A stretch of DNA of 64,000 nucleotides from Lacunisphaera sp. (GCA_009695095.1 SIBQ01000001.1:126501-190500), one strand, 5' to 3'; shown: positions 51,403 to 61,333, counted from the first letter of the stretch. Translations and numbers: made by a program. Notes: a model not told the origin generated them from the sequence alone.

Positions 51403-53061
51403 ATGAAAATCCGCTTGCTGCTGTTTGTCTCCCTGCTGAGCCCCGCGACCCTCGCGTTCGCCGCCGCGCCGGTTGCCGCCATTTCCGCCGCGAACATTCT
51501 CGCGCGGGTCAGGATCCTCTCCTCGGACGAATTCGAGGGCCGCGCTCCCGGCTCGGCCGGCGAAGAAAAGACCGTCGCCTACCTCATCGGTGAATTCAAA
51601 AAGCTCGGCCTCGCGCCTGGCAACCCCGACGGCACCTACCTCCAGAATGTCCCGCTCGTCGGCATCACCTCGACCCCCACACTCACGTTCACTCTGGACG
51701 GCCGCATGCTGCCGCTGGAAAACATCAACGAGTTTGTCGGACCGTCCAGCCGCCTCGTGCCGCGCGTCGTGGCAAAGGACAGTGAGGTCGTGTTCGTCGG
51801 CTACGGCGTGAGCGCGCCGGAATTCGGCTGGGACGACTACAAGGGCCAGGATGTGCGCGGCAAGACGGTCGTCATGCTCGTCAATGACCCGCCGATCACC
51901 GACGCGACCGGTCAGCTCGACCCGAAGGTTTTCGGCGGCAAGGCCATGACCTACTACGGCCGCTGGACCTACAAATACGAGATCGCGGCCGAGAAGGGCG
52001 CGGCCGCCTGTCTCATTGTGCACGAGACTGGACCGGCGGCCTACCCGTTTGCCGTCATCACTGGCAGCCGCAGCCGCGAGAACTTTGAGATCAGCGTGCC
52101 CGACCGCAACGCCGGCCACGTCGGAATGGAAGGCTGGCTCACCGTTGACACCGCGCGCAAACTTTTCACCGCGTGCGGGAAGGATTACGATGTCCTGAAG
52201 GCCGCCGCGATCCGCCGTGATTTCCGGCCGGTCGCGCTCGGCGCCAAGGCCTCGTTCACTATCGACAACACGCTACGCAATGTCGCCTCGAAGAATGTCG
52301 CCGCGCTCCTGCCGGGGTCCGATCCAAAGCTGCGCCACGAATACGTCATCTACACCGCGCACTGGGACCACCTCGGCCGCGACAACCGCCTGACCGGTGA
52401 CCAGATTTTCAACGGCGCCGCCGACAACGCCGCCGGCGTCGCCGTGCTGTTGGAACTCGCCCAGGCGTTCACCGCGCTCCCGGCGGACCAGCGCTCAAAG
52501 CGCAGCATCCTTTTCCTTTCGGTCACCGCCGAGGAGAAGGGCTTGCTCGGCTCGCGCTACTACGCCCAGGACCCGCTCTACCCGCTCACTCAAACCCTCG
52601 CTAACATCAACATGGACGGCGCGAACCAGTTTGGCCCCACGAGCGACATGGCCACCGTCGGCTTCGGGGCCTCGACCCTCGACGAGATCGGCATGACCGT
52701 CGCCACGCAGCAAGGCCGCACCATGCTGTCCGAGTCGCACCCTGAGCGCGGCTCCTATTACCGCAGCGACCATTTCGAATTCGCTAAGGTCGGCGTGCCC
52801 TCCTACTACCCGAAAAACGGCAAGCTCTTCATCGGCCAGCACGCCGACTTTGGCGAGAAGCTCCAGGCTGATTACATTGCCAACGACTACCACAAGGTCA
52901 CCGACGAGATTAAACCCGGCTGGACGTTCGAGGGCGCGGCGCAGGACACGGAGTTCCTGCTGCAGGTCGGCCTCCGCGTCGCCAACGGCGACACTTGGCC
53001 CGAGTGGAAGCCGGGTAACGAGTTTAAGGCCCGCCGTGACGCGATGATGAAGGGCAAATAG
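51403..53061 (+). CDS. Secreted M28 family aminopeptidase with PA domain
   Basis: A 552-residue zinc peptidase. A signal peptide ([18 protein letters not shown]) occupies residues 4-21, so it acts outside the cell. A PA-type insert runs from about 125 to 250 ([19 protein letters not shown]). The catalytic M28 domain shows all metal ligands: TAHWDHLG near 325, [16 protein letters not shown] near 345, [15 protein letters not shown] near 378 (catalytic Glu), [10 protein letters not shown] near 402 and [11 protein letters not shown] near 450. It trims amino acids from extracellular peptides. It sits among four OppA-type lipoproteins and near a proline iminopeptidase, so it probably prepares peptides for uptake. 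Confidence 0.92.
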   Translation: MKIRLLLFVSLLSPATLAFAAAPVAAISAANILARVRILSSDEFEGRAPGSAGEEKTVAYLIGEFKKLGLAPGNPDGTYLQNVPLVGITSTPTLTFTLDGRMLPLENINEFVGPSSRLVPRVVAKDSEVVFVGYGVSAPEFGWDDYKGQDVRGKTVVMLVNDPPITDATGQLDPKVFGGKAMTYYGRWTYKYEIAAEKGAAACLIVHETGPAAYPFAVITGSRSRENFEISVPDRNAGHVGMEGWLTVDTARKLFTACGKDYDVLKAAAIRRDFRPVALGAKASFTIDNTLRNVASKNVAALLPGSDPKLRHEYVIYTAHWDHLGRDNRLTGDQIFNGAADNAAGVAVLLELAQAFTALPADQRSKRSILFLSVTAEEKGLLGSRYYAQDPLYPLTQTLANINMDGANQFGPTSDMATVGFGASTLDEIGMTVATQQGRTMLSESHPERGSYYRSDHFEFAKVGVPSYYPKNGKLFIGQHADFGEKLQADYIANDYHKVTDEIKPGWTFEGAAQDTEFLLQVGLRVANGDTWPEWKPGNEFKARRDAMMKGK

Positions 53062-53072
53062 GCGATCCGGCC

Positions 53073-54692
53073 GTGCCGTCCCACCCTGCCTTTTTTGCTT
53101 TCACCCTTGGTGCCGCTGCGCTGCTGGCCGGCTGCGGCCGGGGTGGTCCGGCGCCCGTGGCCGCCGCTCCGCCCAAGATCCTTCATCTCGGCAACGGCGC
53201 CGAGCCGCAGGACCTCGACCCGCAAGCCGTCGCCGGCATTCCCGAGCACAAGCTCATCATGGCCCTGTTCGAGGGCCTCGTGACCGAGGACGCCAAGGAC
53301 CTGCACCCGATACCCGGCATGGCCGAACGCTGGGAAATATCGCCCGACGGCCTCGTCTACACCTTCCACCTGCGTGCCGGGCTCAAGTGGTCGGACGGCG
53401 AGCCGCTCACCGCCGGGGATTTCATACAATCCTACCAGCGGATGCTCACGCCGGCTTTCGCCGCGGAGTACTCCTACCTGCTCTGGTTTGTGCGGGGCGC
53501 GGAGGAATACAACCGGGGCACGCTCACCGATTTCTCGACGGTGGGCTTCGCGACGCCCGATGACCGCACGCTGCAGGTCACGCTCAAATCGCCCGTGCCC
53601 TTCCTGCTGAACATCATCGCGAGCCACTACACCTGGATGCCCGTGCCGCTGCGCATCATCGCGCAATACGGTCCGGCCCACCAGCGCCGCTCGCCGTGGA
53701 CCCGGGCCGGCCGATTGGTGAGCAACGGCCCGTTTCTCCTGAAGGAGTGGTCGCCCAACCAGAAGATCATCGTCGTGCGCAACCCGCACTACTGGGACGC
53801 CGCGAATGTGAAGCTGGACGAAATCCACTTCTATTCCATCGATGACCTCTCCACCGAGGAACGCATGTTCCGCACCGGGCAGCTGCACCTGGCGCGGGAA
53901 ATCCCGCTGGCCAAGATCGACACCTACCGGCGGGATTATCCCGCGGCGCTGCACCTCGAGCCCCACCTCGGTGTCAGCTTTTACTATTTCAATGTGACGC
54001 GGCCGCCGTTCACCGACAAGCGGGTGCGCCGCGCGCTCGCCCTCGCCATTGACCGCGAAAGCCTGGTGAAAAATGTCCTGCGCGGCGGCCAGTCGCCGGC
54101 CTACGTGCTCAGTTATCCCGGCACCGCCGGCTATTACCCGCGGGCGAAGCTAGTGGGCGGGATCGAGGAGGCCCGGCGCCTCCTGGCCGAGGCGGGCTAT
54201 CCCGGCGGCCAGGGTTTCCCCACGGTCGAGCTGCTCTACAATTCCTCCGAGAACAACCGCATCCTGGCCGAGGCGATGCAGCAGATGTGGCGCCAAAACC
54301 TCGGCGTGGACATCCGCCTGGCCAACCATGAATGGAAGGTCTACCGCGACGCACTGCACGGGCACAATTTCACCCTCGGCCGCGCCGGCTGGATCGCCGA
54401 CTACGTGGATCCGCACGTGTTCCTCGAAATCTGGGTCACGGGCAACGGCAACAACGACGGAGTCTTTTCCAGCGCGGAATATGACCGGCTCTTCCGGCAG
54501 GCCCTGCTGGCCCAGACCCAGGCGGAGCGCTATGAGTGCTATCAGAAAATGGACGCCATCCTCGTGGAAGAGTGCCCGATGCTCCCCCTCTATCACTATA
54601 CCCGCGTCTACGCACTGAGCCCGAAGGTGCGGGGCTGGTATCCCACGCTGCTCGACAACCACCCTTACAAGTTCCTCGATCTCGCCGAGTGA
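53073..54692 (+). CDS. Peptide ABC transporter substrate-binding lipoprotein (OppA-type), copy 3
   Basis: A 539-residue SBP family 5 protein from a GTG start at 53073. The lipobox is LLAGCG at about residues 17-22. NGAEPQDLDPQAVAGIPEHKLI, LFEGLVTEDAKDLHPIPGMAERWEISPDGLVYTFHLR and SNGPFLLKEWSPNQKIIVVRNPHYWD are family-typical. It is the closest neighbour of copy 4, whose GTG start overlaps its TGA, so the two should be cotranslated. Differences in the binding cleft suggest different peptide preferences, which is inferred. Confidence 0.88.
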   Translation: MPSHPAFFAFTLGAAALLAGCGRGGPAPVAAAPPKILHLGNGAEPQDLDPQAVAGIPEHKLIMALFEGLVTEDAKDLHPIPGMAERWEISPDGLVYTFHLRAGLKWSDGEPLTAGDFIQSYQRMLTPAFAAEYSYLLWFVRGAEEYNRGTLTDFSTVGFATPDDRTLQVTLKSPVPFLLNIIASHYTWMPVPLRIIAQYGPAHQRRSPWTRAGRLVSNGPFLLKEWSPNQKIIVVRNPHYWDAANVKLDEIHFYSIDDLSTEERMFRTGQLHLAREIPLAKIDTYRRDYPAALHLEPHLGVSFYYFNVTRPPFTDKRVRRALALAIDRESLVKNVLRGGQSPAYVLSYPGTAGYYPRAKLVGGIEEARRLLAEAGYPGGQGFPTVELLYNSSENNRILAEAMQQMWRQNLGVDIRLANHEWKVYRDALHGHNFTLGRAGWIADYVDPHVFLEIWVTGNGNNDGVFSSAEYDRLFRQALLAQTQAERYECYQKMDAILVEECPMLPLYHYTRVYALSPKVRGWYPTLLDNHPYKFLDLAE

Positions 54693-56353
54693 ACGGGGTT
54701 GCCAGCCGGAAGTCGGCCGCGCTTGCTGGCGCCGTGCCGACAAGCGTGCGCCTCCTGGTTTCTCTTGCCGCGGTGATGTGCCTCGCCGCGTGCAGCCGGC
54801 GCGAGACGCCGGTCGAGGCCGGCAATCGCGCGCAGATTCTCCACCAGGGCATTGCCACGGAACCGCAGGACCTCGATCCGCACCTCCTGCAGTTCCAATC
54901 CCACTTCAACGTCCTCATGGCCCTGGGCGAGGGGCTGGTCGGTTACGATCCGCACGACCTGCATCCCGTGCCCGGGGTGGCCGAGCGCTGGGAGATATTG
55001 CCGGACGGACTGGTCTACCTCCTTCACCTGCGGGCCGACGCTCGCTGGTCCAACGGTGACGCTGTCACCGCCCATGATTTTGTCTTCAGCGCCCGCCGCC
55101 TGCTGTCGCCCGCCCTCGGCTCGCCTTTCCGCTATTATTATGACGACGTGCGCGGGGCAAAAGAATACTCGGCTGCCGCCGCACCTGATTTCTCGACGGT
55201 TGGCGTCCGCGCCCTGGACGACCGCACCCTGCGCATTGAGCTCCTTCATCCCACTCCCTACTTCCTGTTCCTCCTGGGCAACTGGTCCTGGTATCCCGTG
55301 CATCGCGCCACCGTGGAAAAATACGGCCGGTTCGACCAGCCCTTCACCGACTGGTCCAAGCCCGGGCGTTTCGTCGGCAACGGACCCTTCACCCTGACGG
55401 AATGGAAGCCCGGCCAGGTCATCATCGTGCGGCGGAACCCGCGTTACTGGGATGCTGCGCGCGTGCGGCTGAGCGAAATCCATTTCCACTGCATTGAGAG
55501 CTCCGACACCGAGGAACGCGCCTTTCGCTCCGGCCAGCTGCACATCACCGAGAATGTGCCGGGCAGCAAGTTGCGCGACTACGCGGCGCAACGGCCCAGC
55601 CCGCTGAAGGTCGCGCCGATTTTCTCCACCTATCTCTACGCACTCAACATCACCCGCCCGCCCTTTGACGATGTGCGCGTGCGCCGGGCTTTTCCCCTCG
55701 CACTCGACCGGGAACGCATTGTCACCAGCCAGATCGCGAGCGGCATCCTGCCCGCCCGCTCCTTTGTGCCCCCGGTCGCCGGTTACGTCTATGACGGCGA
55801 GGCCGGGTTGCGCTTCGATCCCGGGGAGGCCCGCCAGCTCCTCGCCGCCGCCGGCTATCCGGACGGTCGCGGCTTTCCGCCGGTCGAGCTGGCCACCAAC
55901 ACCAGCGTGCTCCATCGGGAGCTTGCGGAAATCGTGCAGCAGATGTGGCAGAAACATCTCGGCGTGCGGGTGGGCATCGCCTCCAAGGAAAGCAAGGTCT
56001 TCTTCCAGGAGCGCATGCTGAAACAATACCAGCTCAGCCGCATGAGCTGGATCGGCGATTACCCCGATGCCTTCGGTTTCCTCACTGTCTACCTGAGCGA
56101 CGGCGGCCAGAACACCACCGGATACGCCAGCCCCGAGTATGACCGCCTGGCCCTGACCGCGGCGCGCACCCTCAACGAAACGGAGCGACGCGCCCGCTAT
56201 CGCGAAGCCGAAACTCTCCTGTTGCGCGACGCGCCCATCATTCCGGTCTTTTACGACACCGGCCGCCATCTCGTCAGTCCAGCGGTGCAAGGTCGTTACC
56301 CCAACCTGCTGGAATTCCACTCCTACCAGGGATTGTGGCTGGAGAACAAGTGA
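54689..56353 (+). CDS. Peptide ABC transporter substrate-binding lipoprotein (OppA-type), copy 4
   Basis: A 554-residue SBP family 5 protein from GTG 54689, which overlaps the stop of copy 3 in GTGA. A Ser/Arg-rich N-terminus precedes the hydrophobic core (LLVSLAAVMCLAAC) with lipobox LAAC near residue 34. GIATEPQDLDPHLLQFQSHFNVLMALGEGLVGYDP, VAERWEILPDGLVYLLHLR and FVGNGPFTLTEWKPGQVIIVRRNPRYWD are clear. oppB follows after 191 bases that contain heptamer tracts, so transcription may continue into the permease genes. Confidence 0.87.
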   Translation: MNGVASRKSAALAGAVPTSVRLLVSLAAVMCLAACSRRETPVEAGNRAQILHQGIATEPQDLDPHLLQFQSHFNVLMALGEGLVGYDPHDLHPVPGVAERWEILPDGLVYLLHLRADARWSNGDAVTAHDFVFSARRLLSPALGSPFRYYYDDVRGAKEYSAAAAPDFSTVGVRALDDRTLRIELLHPTPYFLFLLGNWSWYPVHRATVEKYGRFDQPFTDWSKPGRFVGNGPFTLTEWKPGQVIIVRRNPRYWDAARVRLSEIHFHCIESSDTEERAFRSGQLHITENVPGSKLRDYAAQRPSPLKVAPIFSTYLYALNITRPPFDDVRVRRAFPLALDRERIVTSQIASGILPARSFVPPVAGYVYDGEAGLRFDPGEARQLLAAAGYPDGRGFPPVELATNTSVLHRELAEIVQQMWQKHLGVRVGIASKESKVFFQERMLKQYQLSRMSWIGDYPDAFGFLTVYLSDGGQNTTGYASPEYDRLALTAARTLNETERRARYREAETLLLRDAPIIPVFYDTGRHLVSPAVQGRYPNLLEFHSYQGLWLENK

Positions 56354-56447
56354 ACCCGGCTCGTGTCTGGCTTGGGTGAGCGGCGGTCTCCGCACCGACG
56401 CCCATCGTCGATACGGAAATCGACGACCACCAATTTTTCCTTCTGGC

Positions 56448-56544
56448 CTAGCCGTTCCGTCCTCTGTTCTCTGCTTGCCTCGCCATAGTCCCCCAATGCG
56501 GGCCGAAGGCGGTTCCCTCCGTTCTCTGTCTCCTGTAACCCACC
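56448..56544. repeat. Heptamer tracts before oppB
   Basis: Two 7-mer tracts, one near 56455-56485 (CCGTCCT, CTGTTCT, CTGCTTG) and one at 56508-56540 (CGTTCTC, TGTCTCC), run to the oppB ATG. No Shine-Dalgarno is seen. Confidence 0.65.
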
Positions 56545-57462
56545 ATGTTCCACTTCATCGCCCGCCGCCTGCTACAGGTCATCCCGGTGATGTTTGTGAT
56601 CATCACGGCAACCTTCTTCATGGTGCGCTTCGTGCCGGGCGGGCCCTTCACCGCGGAGAAGGCTATTCCGCCGGAAATCCTGAAAAACCTCGAGGCCCAC
56701 TACGGCCTCGATCAACCACTCTGGCGGCAATACCTGAACTATCTCGGCCGCGTCGTGCACGGTGATCTCGGACCGTCGTTCAAGTATTCCAACCGCACGG
56801 TCAACGAGATCATCGCGCAAAAACTGCCCACTTCACTTGAACTCGGTTCCCTCGCGCTGCTCGTCGCGCTGCTGGTTGGTCTTCCCCTCGGCGTGCTGGC
56901 CGCCGTCCGTCGCAACAGCTGGCTGGATTACCTCGCCAGCTCCGCCGGCATGCTCGGCATCTGCGTGCCGACCTTCGTGCTGGGGCCGCTGCTTGCCCTC
57001 TCGTTCGGCATCCACCTGCACTGGTTCAATGTTTCCGGCTGGTCCGATCCGAGCGACCGCATCCTGCCGTGCCTCACCCTCGGCTTCGTTTACGCCGCCT
57101 ACATCATGCGCCTGACCCGCGGCGGCATGCTTGAGGTGCTGAACCAGGATTACATTCGCACCGCCCGTGCCAAGGGCGCGTCGGAGGCACGCGTCGTCCT
57201 GCAGCACGCCCTACGTGGCGGCCTGCTGCCGGTCGTGTCCTTCCTCGGCCCGGCCATCGCCGGCATCCTCACCGGATCGTTCGTCATCGAGACCATTTTC
57301 CAGATCCCGGGCCTCGGCCGCGAGTTCGTCAACAGCGCCTTCAACCGCGACTACACCCTCGTGCTCGGCACGGTCATCCTCTATGCGGGCCTGATCGTCG
57401 TCCTCAACCTGGTGGTGGACGTCGTGCAGGTGTGGCTCAACCCGAAGCTGAAGTTTGAATGA
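56545..57462 (+). CDS. oppB: Peptide ABC transporter permease OppB
   Basis: A 305-residue inner-membrane protein with six predicted helices. The N-terminal LLQVIPVMFVIITATFFMVRFVPGGPF is the OppB/DppB signature. The EAA loop that contacts the ATPase is seen as DYIRTARAKGASEARVVLQHALRGG near 205-230. It pairs with OppC to form the channel. The neighbouring SBP genes supply ligands, but no OppD/OppF ATPase gene lies in the window, so the energy subunits must come from elsewhere. Confidence 0.93.
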   Translation: MFHFIARRLLQVIPVMFVIITATFFMVRFVPGGPFTAEKAIPPEILKNLEAHYGLDQPLWRQYLNYLGRVVHGDLGPSFKYSNRTVNEIIAQKLPTSLELGSLALLVALLVGLPLGVLAAVRRNSWLDYLASSAGMLGICVPTFVLGPLLALSFGIHLHWFNVSGWSDPSDRILPCLTLGFVYAAYIMRLTRGGMLEVLNQDYIRTARAKGASEARVVLQHALRGGLLPVVSFLGPAIAGILTGSFVIETIFQIPGLGREFVNSAFNRDYTLVLGTVILYAGLIVVLNLVVDVVQVWLNPKLKFE

Positions 57463-57511
57463 AGAACTTTTCCCACGGATGAACACGGAGAGAGAACCAA
57501 TCCAAGAGATT

Positions 57512-57592
57512 TGTCATTCTGAACGTAGCGAAGAATCCATCTGCCTGTATCTCCACCCTGTCCCCGGATCCTTCGCTACGCTCAGGATGACA
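57512..57592. repeat. Interspersed inverted repeat, family B, copy 5
   Basis: Left arm TGTCATTCTGAACGTAGCGA and right arm CTTCGCTACGCTCAGGATGA around a 40-nt centre, in the oppB-oppC gap. Heptamer-like tracts (CACGGAT, GAACACG and AATCCGT) flank both sides. The element sits inside a likely operon, so it does not necessarily terminate. Confidence 0.75.
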
Positions 57593-57640
57593 CGCCACGG
57601 CAATCCATCCGGGCCCATCGGTGCAATCCGTGACTAAAAA

Positions 57641-58546
57641 ATGTCTTCCGGCACACCACAGCTCACCGCTGCTCCCCAAACGCCTGCCGAAACCGAACCC
57701 GGTTCCTCGCTCTGGCGCGACGCCTGGCACCGGCTGCAGAAGAACAAACTGGCCGTATTCGGCGGTGGCTTGCTGCTCGTCCTCACGGTGCTCTGTATCG
57801 TCGGCCCGTGGTTTCTCCGTTTTTCCTATCAGGAGCAAAACCTCGACCTCGGCGCCACGCCGCCCGGCGCGCAACACTGGCTGGGCACTGACACTCTCGG
57901 CCGCGATCTCCTAGTCCGCCTGCTCTACGGCGGCCGCATCTCACTCGGGGTCGGACTCTGCGCCACGTTCGTCGCCCTCACCATTGGCGTCGCCTATGGC
58001 GCCGTCGCCGGCTATATCGGCGGCAAGGCCGACGCTGTCATGATGCGGCTGGTGGACATCATCTACGCGCTGCCCTTCACCATCTTCGTCATCCTGCTGA
58101 TGGTGTTCTTCGGCCGGAACATCTTCCTGCTTTTCGTCGCCATCGGCGCCGTGGAGTGGCTGACCATGGCGCGCATCGTCCGCGGCCAGATCATGTCGCT
58201 GAAGAAGATGGAGTTCATCGAAGCCGCCCGGTCGCTTGGTCTGAGCAATCAGCGCATCATTTTCCGTCACCTGATTCCCAATGTGCTCGGGCCCATCATC
58301 GTCTACACCACGCTCACCATCCCCGCCGTCATGCTGCTCGAGGCCTTCCTCAGCTTCCTCGGCCTCGGCGTCCAGCCACCCATGAGCTCGTGGGGCACAC
58401 TCATCAAGGACGGCGCCGAGAAGATGGAGGAATTCTCGTGGCTGCTCATCTTCCCCGGCACCCTTTTTTCCCTGACGCTTTTCTCGCTCAACTTCCTCGG
58501 CGACGGGTTAAGGGATGCGCTCGACGTGAGGACCGCGAAGGATTAA
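57641..58546 (+). CDS. oppC: Peptide ABC transporter permease OppC
   Basis: A 301-residue inner-membrane protein. WHRLQKNKLAVFGGGLLLVLTVLCIVGPWF is the N-terminal OppC_N pattern, LGTDTLGRDLLVRLLYGGRISLGVG near 85-110 the standard periplasmic loop, and FIEAARSLGLSNQRIIFRHLIPN near 190 the EAA cytoplasmic loop. LSFLGLGVQPPMSSWG near 240 is characteristic of DppC/OppC. With OppB it forms the translocation pore for peptides captured by the lipoproteins upstream. Confidence 0.93.
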   Translation: MSSGTPQLTAAPQTPAETEPGSSLWRDAWHRLQKNKLAVFGGGLLLVLTVLCIVGPWFLRFSYQEQNLDLGATPPGAQHWLGTDTLGRDLLVRLLYGGRISLGVGLCATFVALTIGVAYGAVAGYIGGKADAVMMRLVDIIYALPFTIFVILLMVFFGRNIFLLFVAIGAVEWLTMARIVRGQIMSLKKMEFIEAARSLGLSNQRIIFRHLIPNVLGPIIVYTTLTIPAVMLLEAFLSFLGLGVQPPMSSWGTLIKDGAEKMEEFSWLLIFPGTLFSLTLFSLNFLGDGLRDALDVRTAKD

Positions 58547-58557
58547 CAAGGCGATTC

Positions 58558-59565
58558 ATGAATTGTCCCCCGCATCGCCGATCGCACCTCCTCGTCAGGG
58601 CAGTGCTGGCCGCGCGACTCCTCGGGTGTGTGCTGTCCGTCTGGCTGACGGCGGTATCGCTGCCCGCCAGCGAGCCGGGGCAGATTGTTGCCCAGCAAAA
58701 AGTGCGCGAGGGGTTCATTGCGGTCACAGGAGGCAAGGTCTGGTTCCGGATCATCGGCGCCGACAAGCCGGGCATTCCACTGCTGACCCTCCATGGCGGT
58801 CCGGGGGTCCCGTCCGATGCACTGGAACTGCTGGCGCCCCTGACCGACGAGCGCCCGCTGGTGGTTTACGATCAGCTCGGTTCGGGACGGTCGGACGTGC
58901 CGGAAGGCAACTCGCTCTACCGCGTCGAGCGCTACGTCGAGGAACTTGCCCAAGTGCGGGCGGCCCTCGGACTCAAACGCGTGCACCTGATGGGTCACTC
59001 GTGGGGCACGATGCTGGGACTGGAATATATGCTCACCAAGCCGGCGGGGGTGGAGAGCCTCATTTTCGCCGGCCCGTGCCTGAGCGTGAAGCGTTGGGTG
59101 GATGACCAAAAATCCTACCTGGCCCAGATGCCGCAAAGCGTGCGCGATGCCGTCGCGAAAAATGAAGCCGCCGGCACGACCACCTCGCCCGAATACCTGG
59201 CGGCCGTCGGCGCCTACTACCGGCAGCACCTGTTGCGGATGGACGAGTGGCCCCCGATCATGAAGCGCGACCGGTTTGGCGATGCCGTCTATCAATACAT
59301 GTGGGGGCCGAGCGAGTTCACCTGCACGGGAACCCTCGGGACCTACGAGCGGGCCGACCGGCTCGCTGAAATCCGGGTGCCGACGCTCTATACCTGCGGC
59401 GAGTTTGACGAAGCCACTCCTGCGGCCACCGCCTTCTACCAAGGCCAGACCCCGGGCGCGAAGATCAAGGTCTTCGCCGGCGCATCCCACATGACCTACG
59501 TCGAACAGCCCGAGGCGTATTGCGCCGCGGTGCGCGAATTCCTGCACGGGGTGGAAAAACACTAA
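58558..59565 (+). CDS. Proline iminopeptidase-like alpha/beta hydrolase, exported
   Basis: A 335-residue serine hydrolase from ATG 58558. A hydrophobic N-terminal stretch (LLVRAVLAARLLGCVLSVWL) ends near residue 35 and suggests export. LLTLHGGPGVPSD near 80 is the oxyanion-hole motif, HLMGHSWGTMLGLEYML near 140 holds the nucleophilic serine, EFDEATPAATAF near 285 the acidic residue, and ASHMTYVEQPE near 312 the histidine. This order and the HGGPG motif match prolyl iminopeptidases. It would remove N-terminal proline from peptides, complementing the M28 aminopeptidase upstream. Twelve bases separate it from oppC. Confidence 0.85.
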   Translation: MNCPPHRRSHLLVRAVLAARLLGCVLSVWLTAVSLPASEPGQIVAQQKVREGFIAVTGGKVWFRIIGADKPGIPLLTLHGGPGVPSDALELLAPLTDERPLVVYDQLGSGRSDVPEGNSLYRVERYVEELAQVRAALGLKRVHLMGHSWGTMLGLEYMLTKPAGVESLIFAGPCLSVKRWVDDQKSYLAQMPQSVRDAVAKNEAAGTTTSPEYLAAVGAYYRQHLLRMDEWPPIMKRDRFGDAVYQYMWGPSEFTCTGTLGTYERADRLAEIRVPTLYTCGEFDEATPAATAFYQGQTPGAKIKVFAGASHMTYVEQPEAYCAAVREFLHGVEKH

Positions 59566-59582
59566 CCGCACTTCGCTCGCCC

Positions 59583-61325
59583 ATGTTCCGTCGCTTCCGT
59601 CCCTATTTCCGCTACCTCCTGGAAAATCGCGGCCCGCTCTCCGCCGCGATCTTCTACGGCCTGCTCTTCGGTGTGACTAGCGGCCTCGGTCTGCCGGCGC
59701 TCGTTAAATACGTCTTCCCGCCGATCTTCGACCGCCAAGACCCGCCGCTGGCCTCATCCACGATCTGGCTCATCGCCGCCAGCGTGCCCGTACTCTTTCT
59801 GCTCCGCGCCGTCACCGGCTACCTCAACAGCTATTACGTGTCGCTGACCGGCGTCCGCATACTGGAGGCGGTTCGGCTCGATTATTTCCGCAAGCTCCAG
59901 TGGCTGCCGCTCTCGTTCCTGCAGCGCAAGGCCAGTGGCGACCTCATCTCACGCGGTCTGGCTGACACCGCGCAGTTGCAATTCACCCTCTCCCTAGTCG
60001 CCAACGACGGGGTCAAGCAGCCTATGCAGCTGCTCGGTGCCCTGGGCTTCCTCCTCTGGCAGGCCTTCACCACCGACGGTGCGCTGCTCGTGCTGGTCTG
60101 CCTCGCCGTCGTGCCGCTCACAGTCCTGCCCGTGCATTATGTCGGCAAGAAAATCGTCAAGCGCGCCCTGGAGGTGCAAAGCCAGCTTGGCGACATGTCA
60201 TCACAATTCGTCGAGAATCTCGCTGCCGCCCGCGAGGTCCGCGCCTTCGGTCTCGAACAGCGCGAGATCGAGCGCTTCAGCCAGGCCACCAGGGGGCTGG
60301 TCGTCGCGCAGATGAAGACGGTGAAATATGCGCAGGCCCTCACCCCGGCCATTGAGATCCTGTCCGGCGCCGGCATCGCCGCCTCCCTGGTCTTTGCCTA
60401 TGACGCCGGGGTCAAATGGGACACTTTTTTTGCCATTATTACCGCGCTCTACCTCTGCTACGAGCCGATCAAGAAGATCGGCTACCTCAACACCGAGCTG
60501 AACCGCGGCACGGCTTCGCTCGATCGCCTGGAGCACGTGCTCCACGAGCCGGTGACCATCACCGACCCGGCCCAGCCGAAGCCCGTCACGCGCCTGCGCG
60601 GCAACATCGCGTTCACCGACGTCACCTTCTCCTACGGTGAGGCGCCTGCTCTCTCAGGTGTCAACGCCGCGATTCCCGCCGGCACCGTCTGCGCGCTGGT
60701 CGGCCCGAGCGGTGCGGGCAAGAGCACCTTCGCCAACCTCGTGCCGCGCTTCTTCGAGGTCGGGGCCGGGGCCGTCACCATCGACGGCATCGACGTTCGC
60801 GCCATGCGGCTCGCCGACCTGCGCAACAACATCGCCCTCGTCTCGCAGGAGCCCGTGCTCTTCAACGACACCATCTACAACAACCTCGCCCTCGGCAAGG
60901 CGGCCGCCTCGCGCGACGAGATCATGGCGGCGGCCCGCAGCGCCCACGCCGACGAGTTCATCTCCAAGCTGCCGCAGGGCCACGACACCATCGTCGGCGA
61001 ACGCGGCGCGCTGCTCTCCGGCGGCCAGAAGCAACGCATCGCCATCGCCCGCGCCTTCCTCCGCCACGCCCCCATTCTCATTCTCGACGAGGCCACCAGT
61101 GCACTCGACTCCGACAGCGAGGCGGCGGTGCAGGACGCGCTGCGCAAACTCGTCGTTGGTAAGACCGTGCTTATCATCGCCCACCGATTCAGCACCATCC
61201 GCGACGCCTCGATGATCCTCGTGTTCGACCAGGGCCGGATCGTCGCCCAAGGCAACCACGCCTCACTCTACGCCGGCAACGCGCTCTACAAGTCGCTCTA
61301 CGACCGGCAGCAGGGCGCTGTTTGA
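59583..61325 (+). CDS. MsbA-like ABC exporter (membrane domain plus ATPase)
   Basis: A 580-residue half-transporter from ATG 59583. Residues 20-315 contain six predicted helices with the coupling segments LEAVRLDYFRKLQWLPLSFLQRKASGDLISR near 100-130 and VENLAAAREVRAFGLEQREIERF near 215. The ATPase domain has Walker A GPSGAGKST at 374-382, Q-loop VSQEPVLFND near 420, signature LLSGGQKQR near 477-485 and Walker B ILILDEATSALDSDSE near 499. It would flip a lipid or glycolipid, like MsbA, and might serve the surface glycolipid made by the earlier loci. No accessory gene accompanies it. Confidence 0.9.
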   Translation: MFRRFRPYFRYLLENRGPLSAAIFYGLLFGVTSGLGLPALVKYVFPPIFDRQDPPLASSTIWLIAASVPVLFLLRAVTGYLNSYYVSLTGVRILEAVRLDYFRKLQWLPLSFLQRKASGDLISRGLADTAQLQFTLSLVANDGVKQPMQLLGALGFLLWQAFTTDGALLVLVCLAVVPLTVLPVHYVGKKIVKRALEVQSQLGDMSSQFVENLAAAREVRAFGLEQREIERFSQATRGLVVAQMKTVKYAQALTPAIEILSGAGIAASLVFAYDAGVKWDTFFAIITALYLCYEPIKKIGYLNTELNRGTASLDRLEHVLHEPVTITDPAQPKPVTRLRGNIAFTDVTFSYGEAPALSGVNAAIPAGTVCALVGPSGAGKSTFANLVPRFFEVGAGAVTIDGIDVRAMRLADLRNNIALVSQEPVLFNDTIYNNLALGKAAASRDEIMAAARSAHADEFISKLPQGHDTIVGERGALLSGGQKQRIAIARAFLRHAPILILDEATSALDSDSEAAVQDALRKLVVGKTVLIIAHRFSTIRDASMILVFDQGRIVAQGNHASLYAGNALYKSLYDRQQGAV

Positions 61326-61333
61326 TCCCAACT

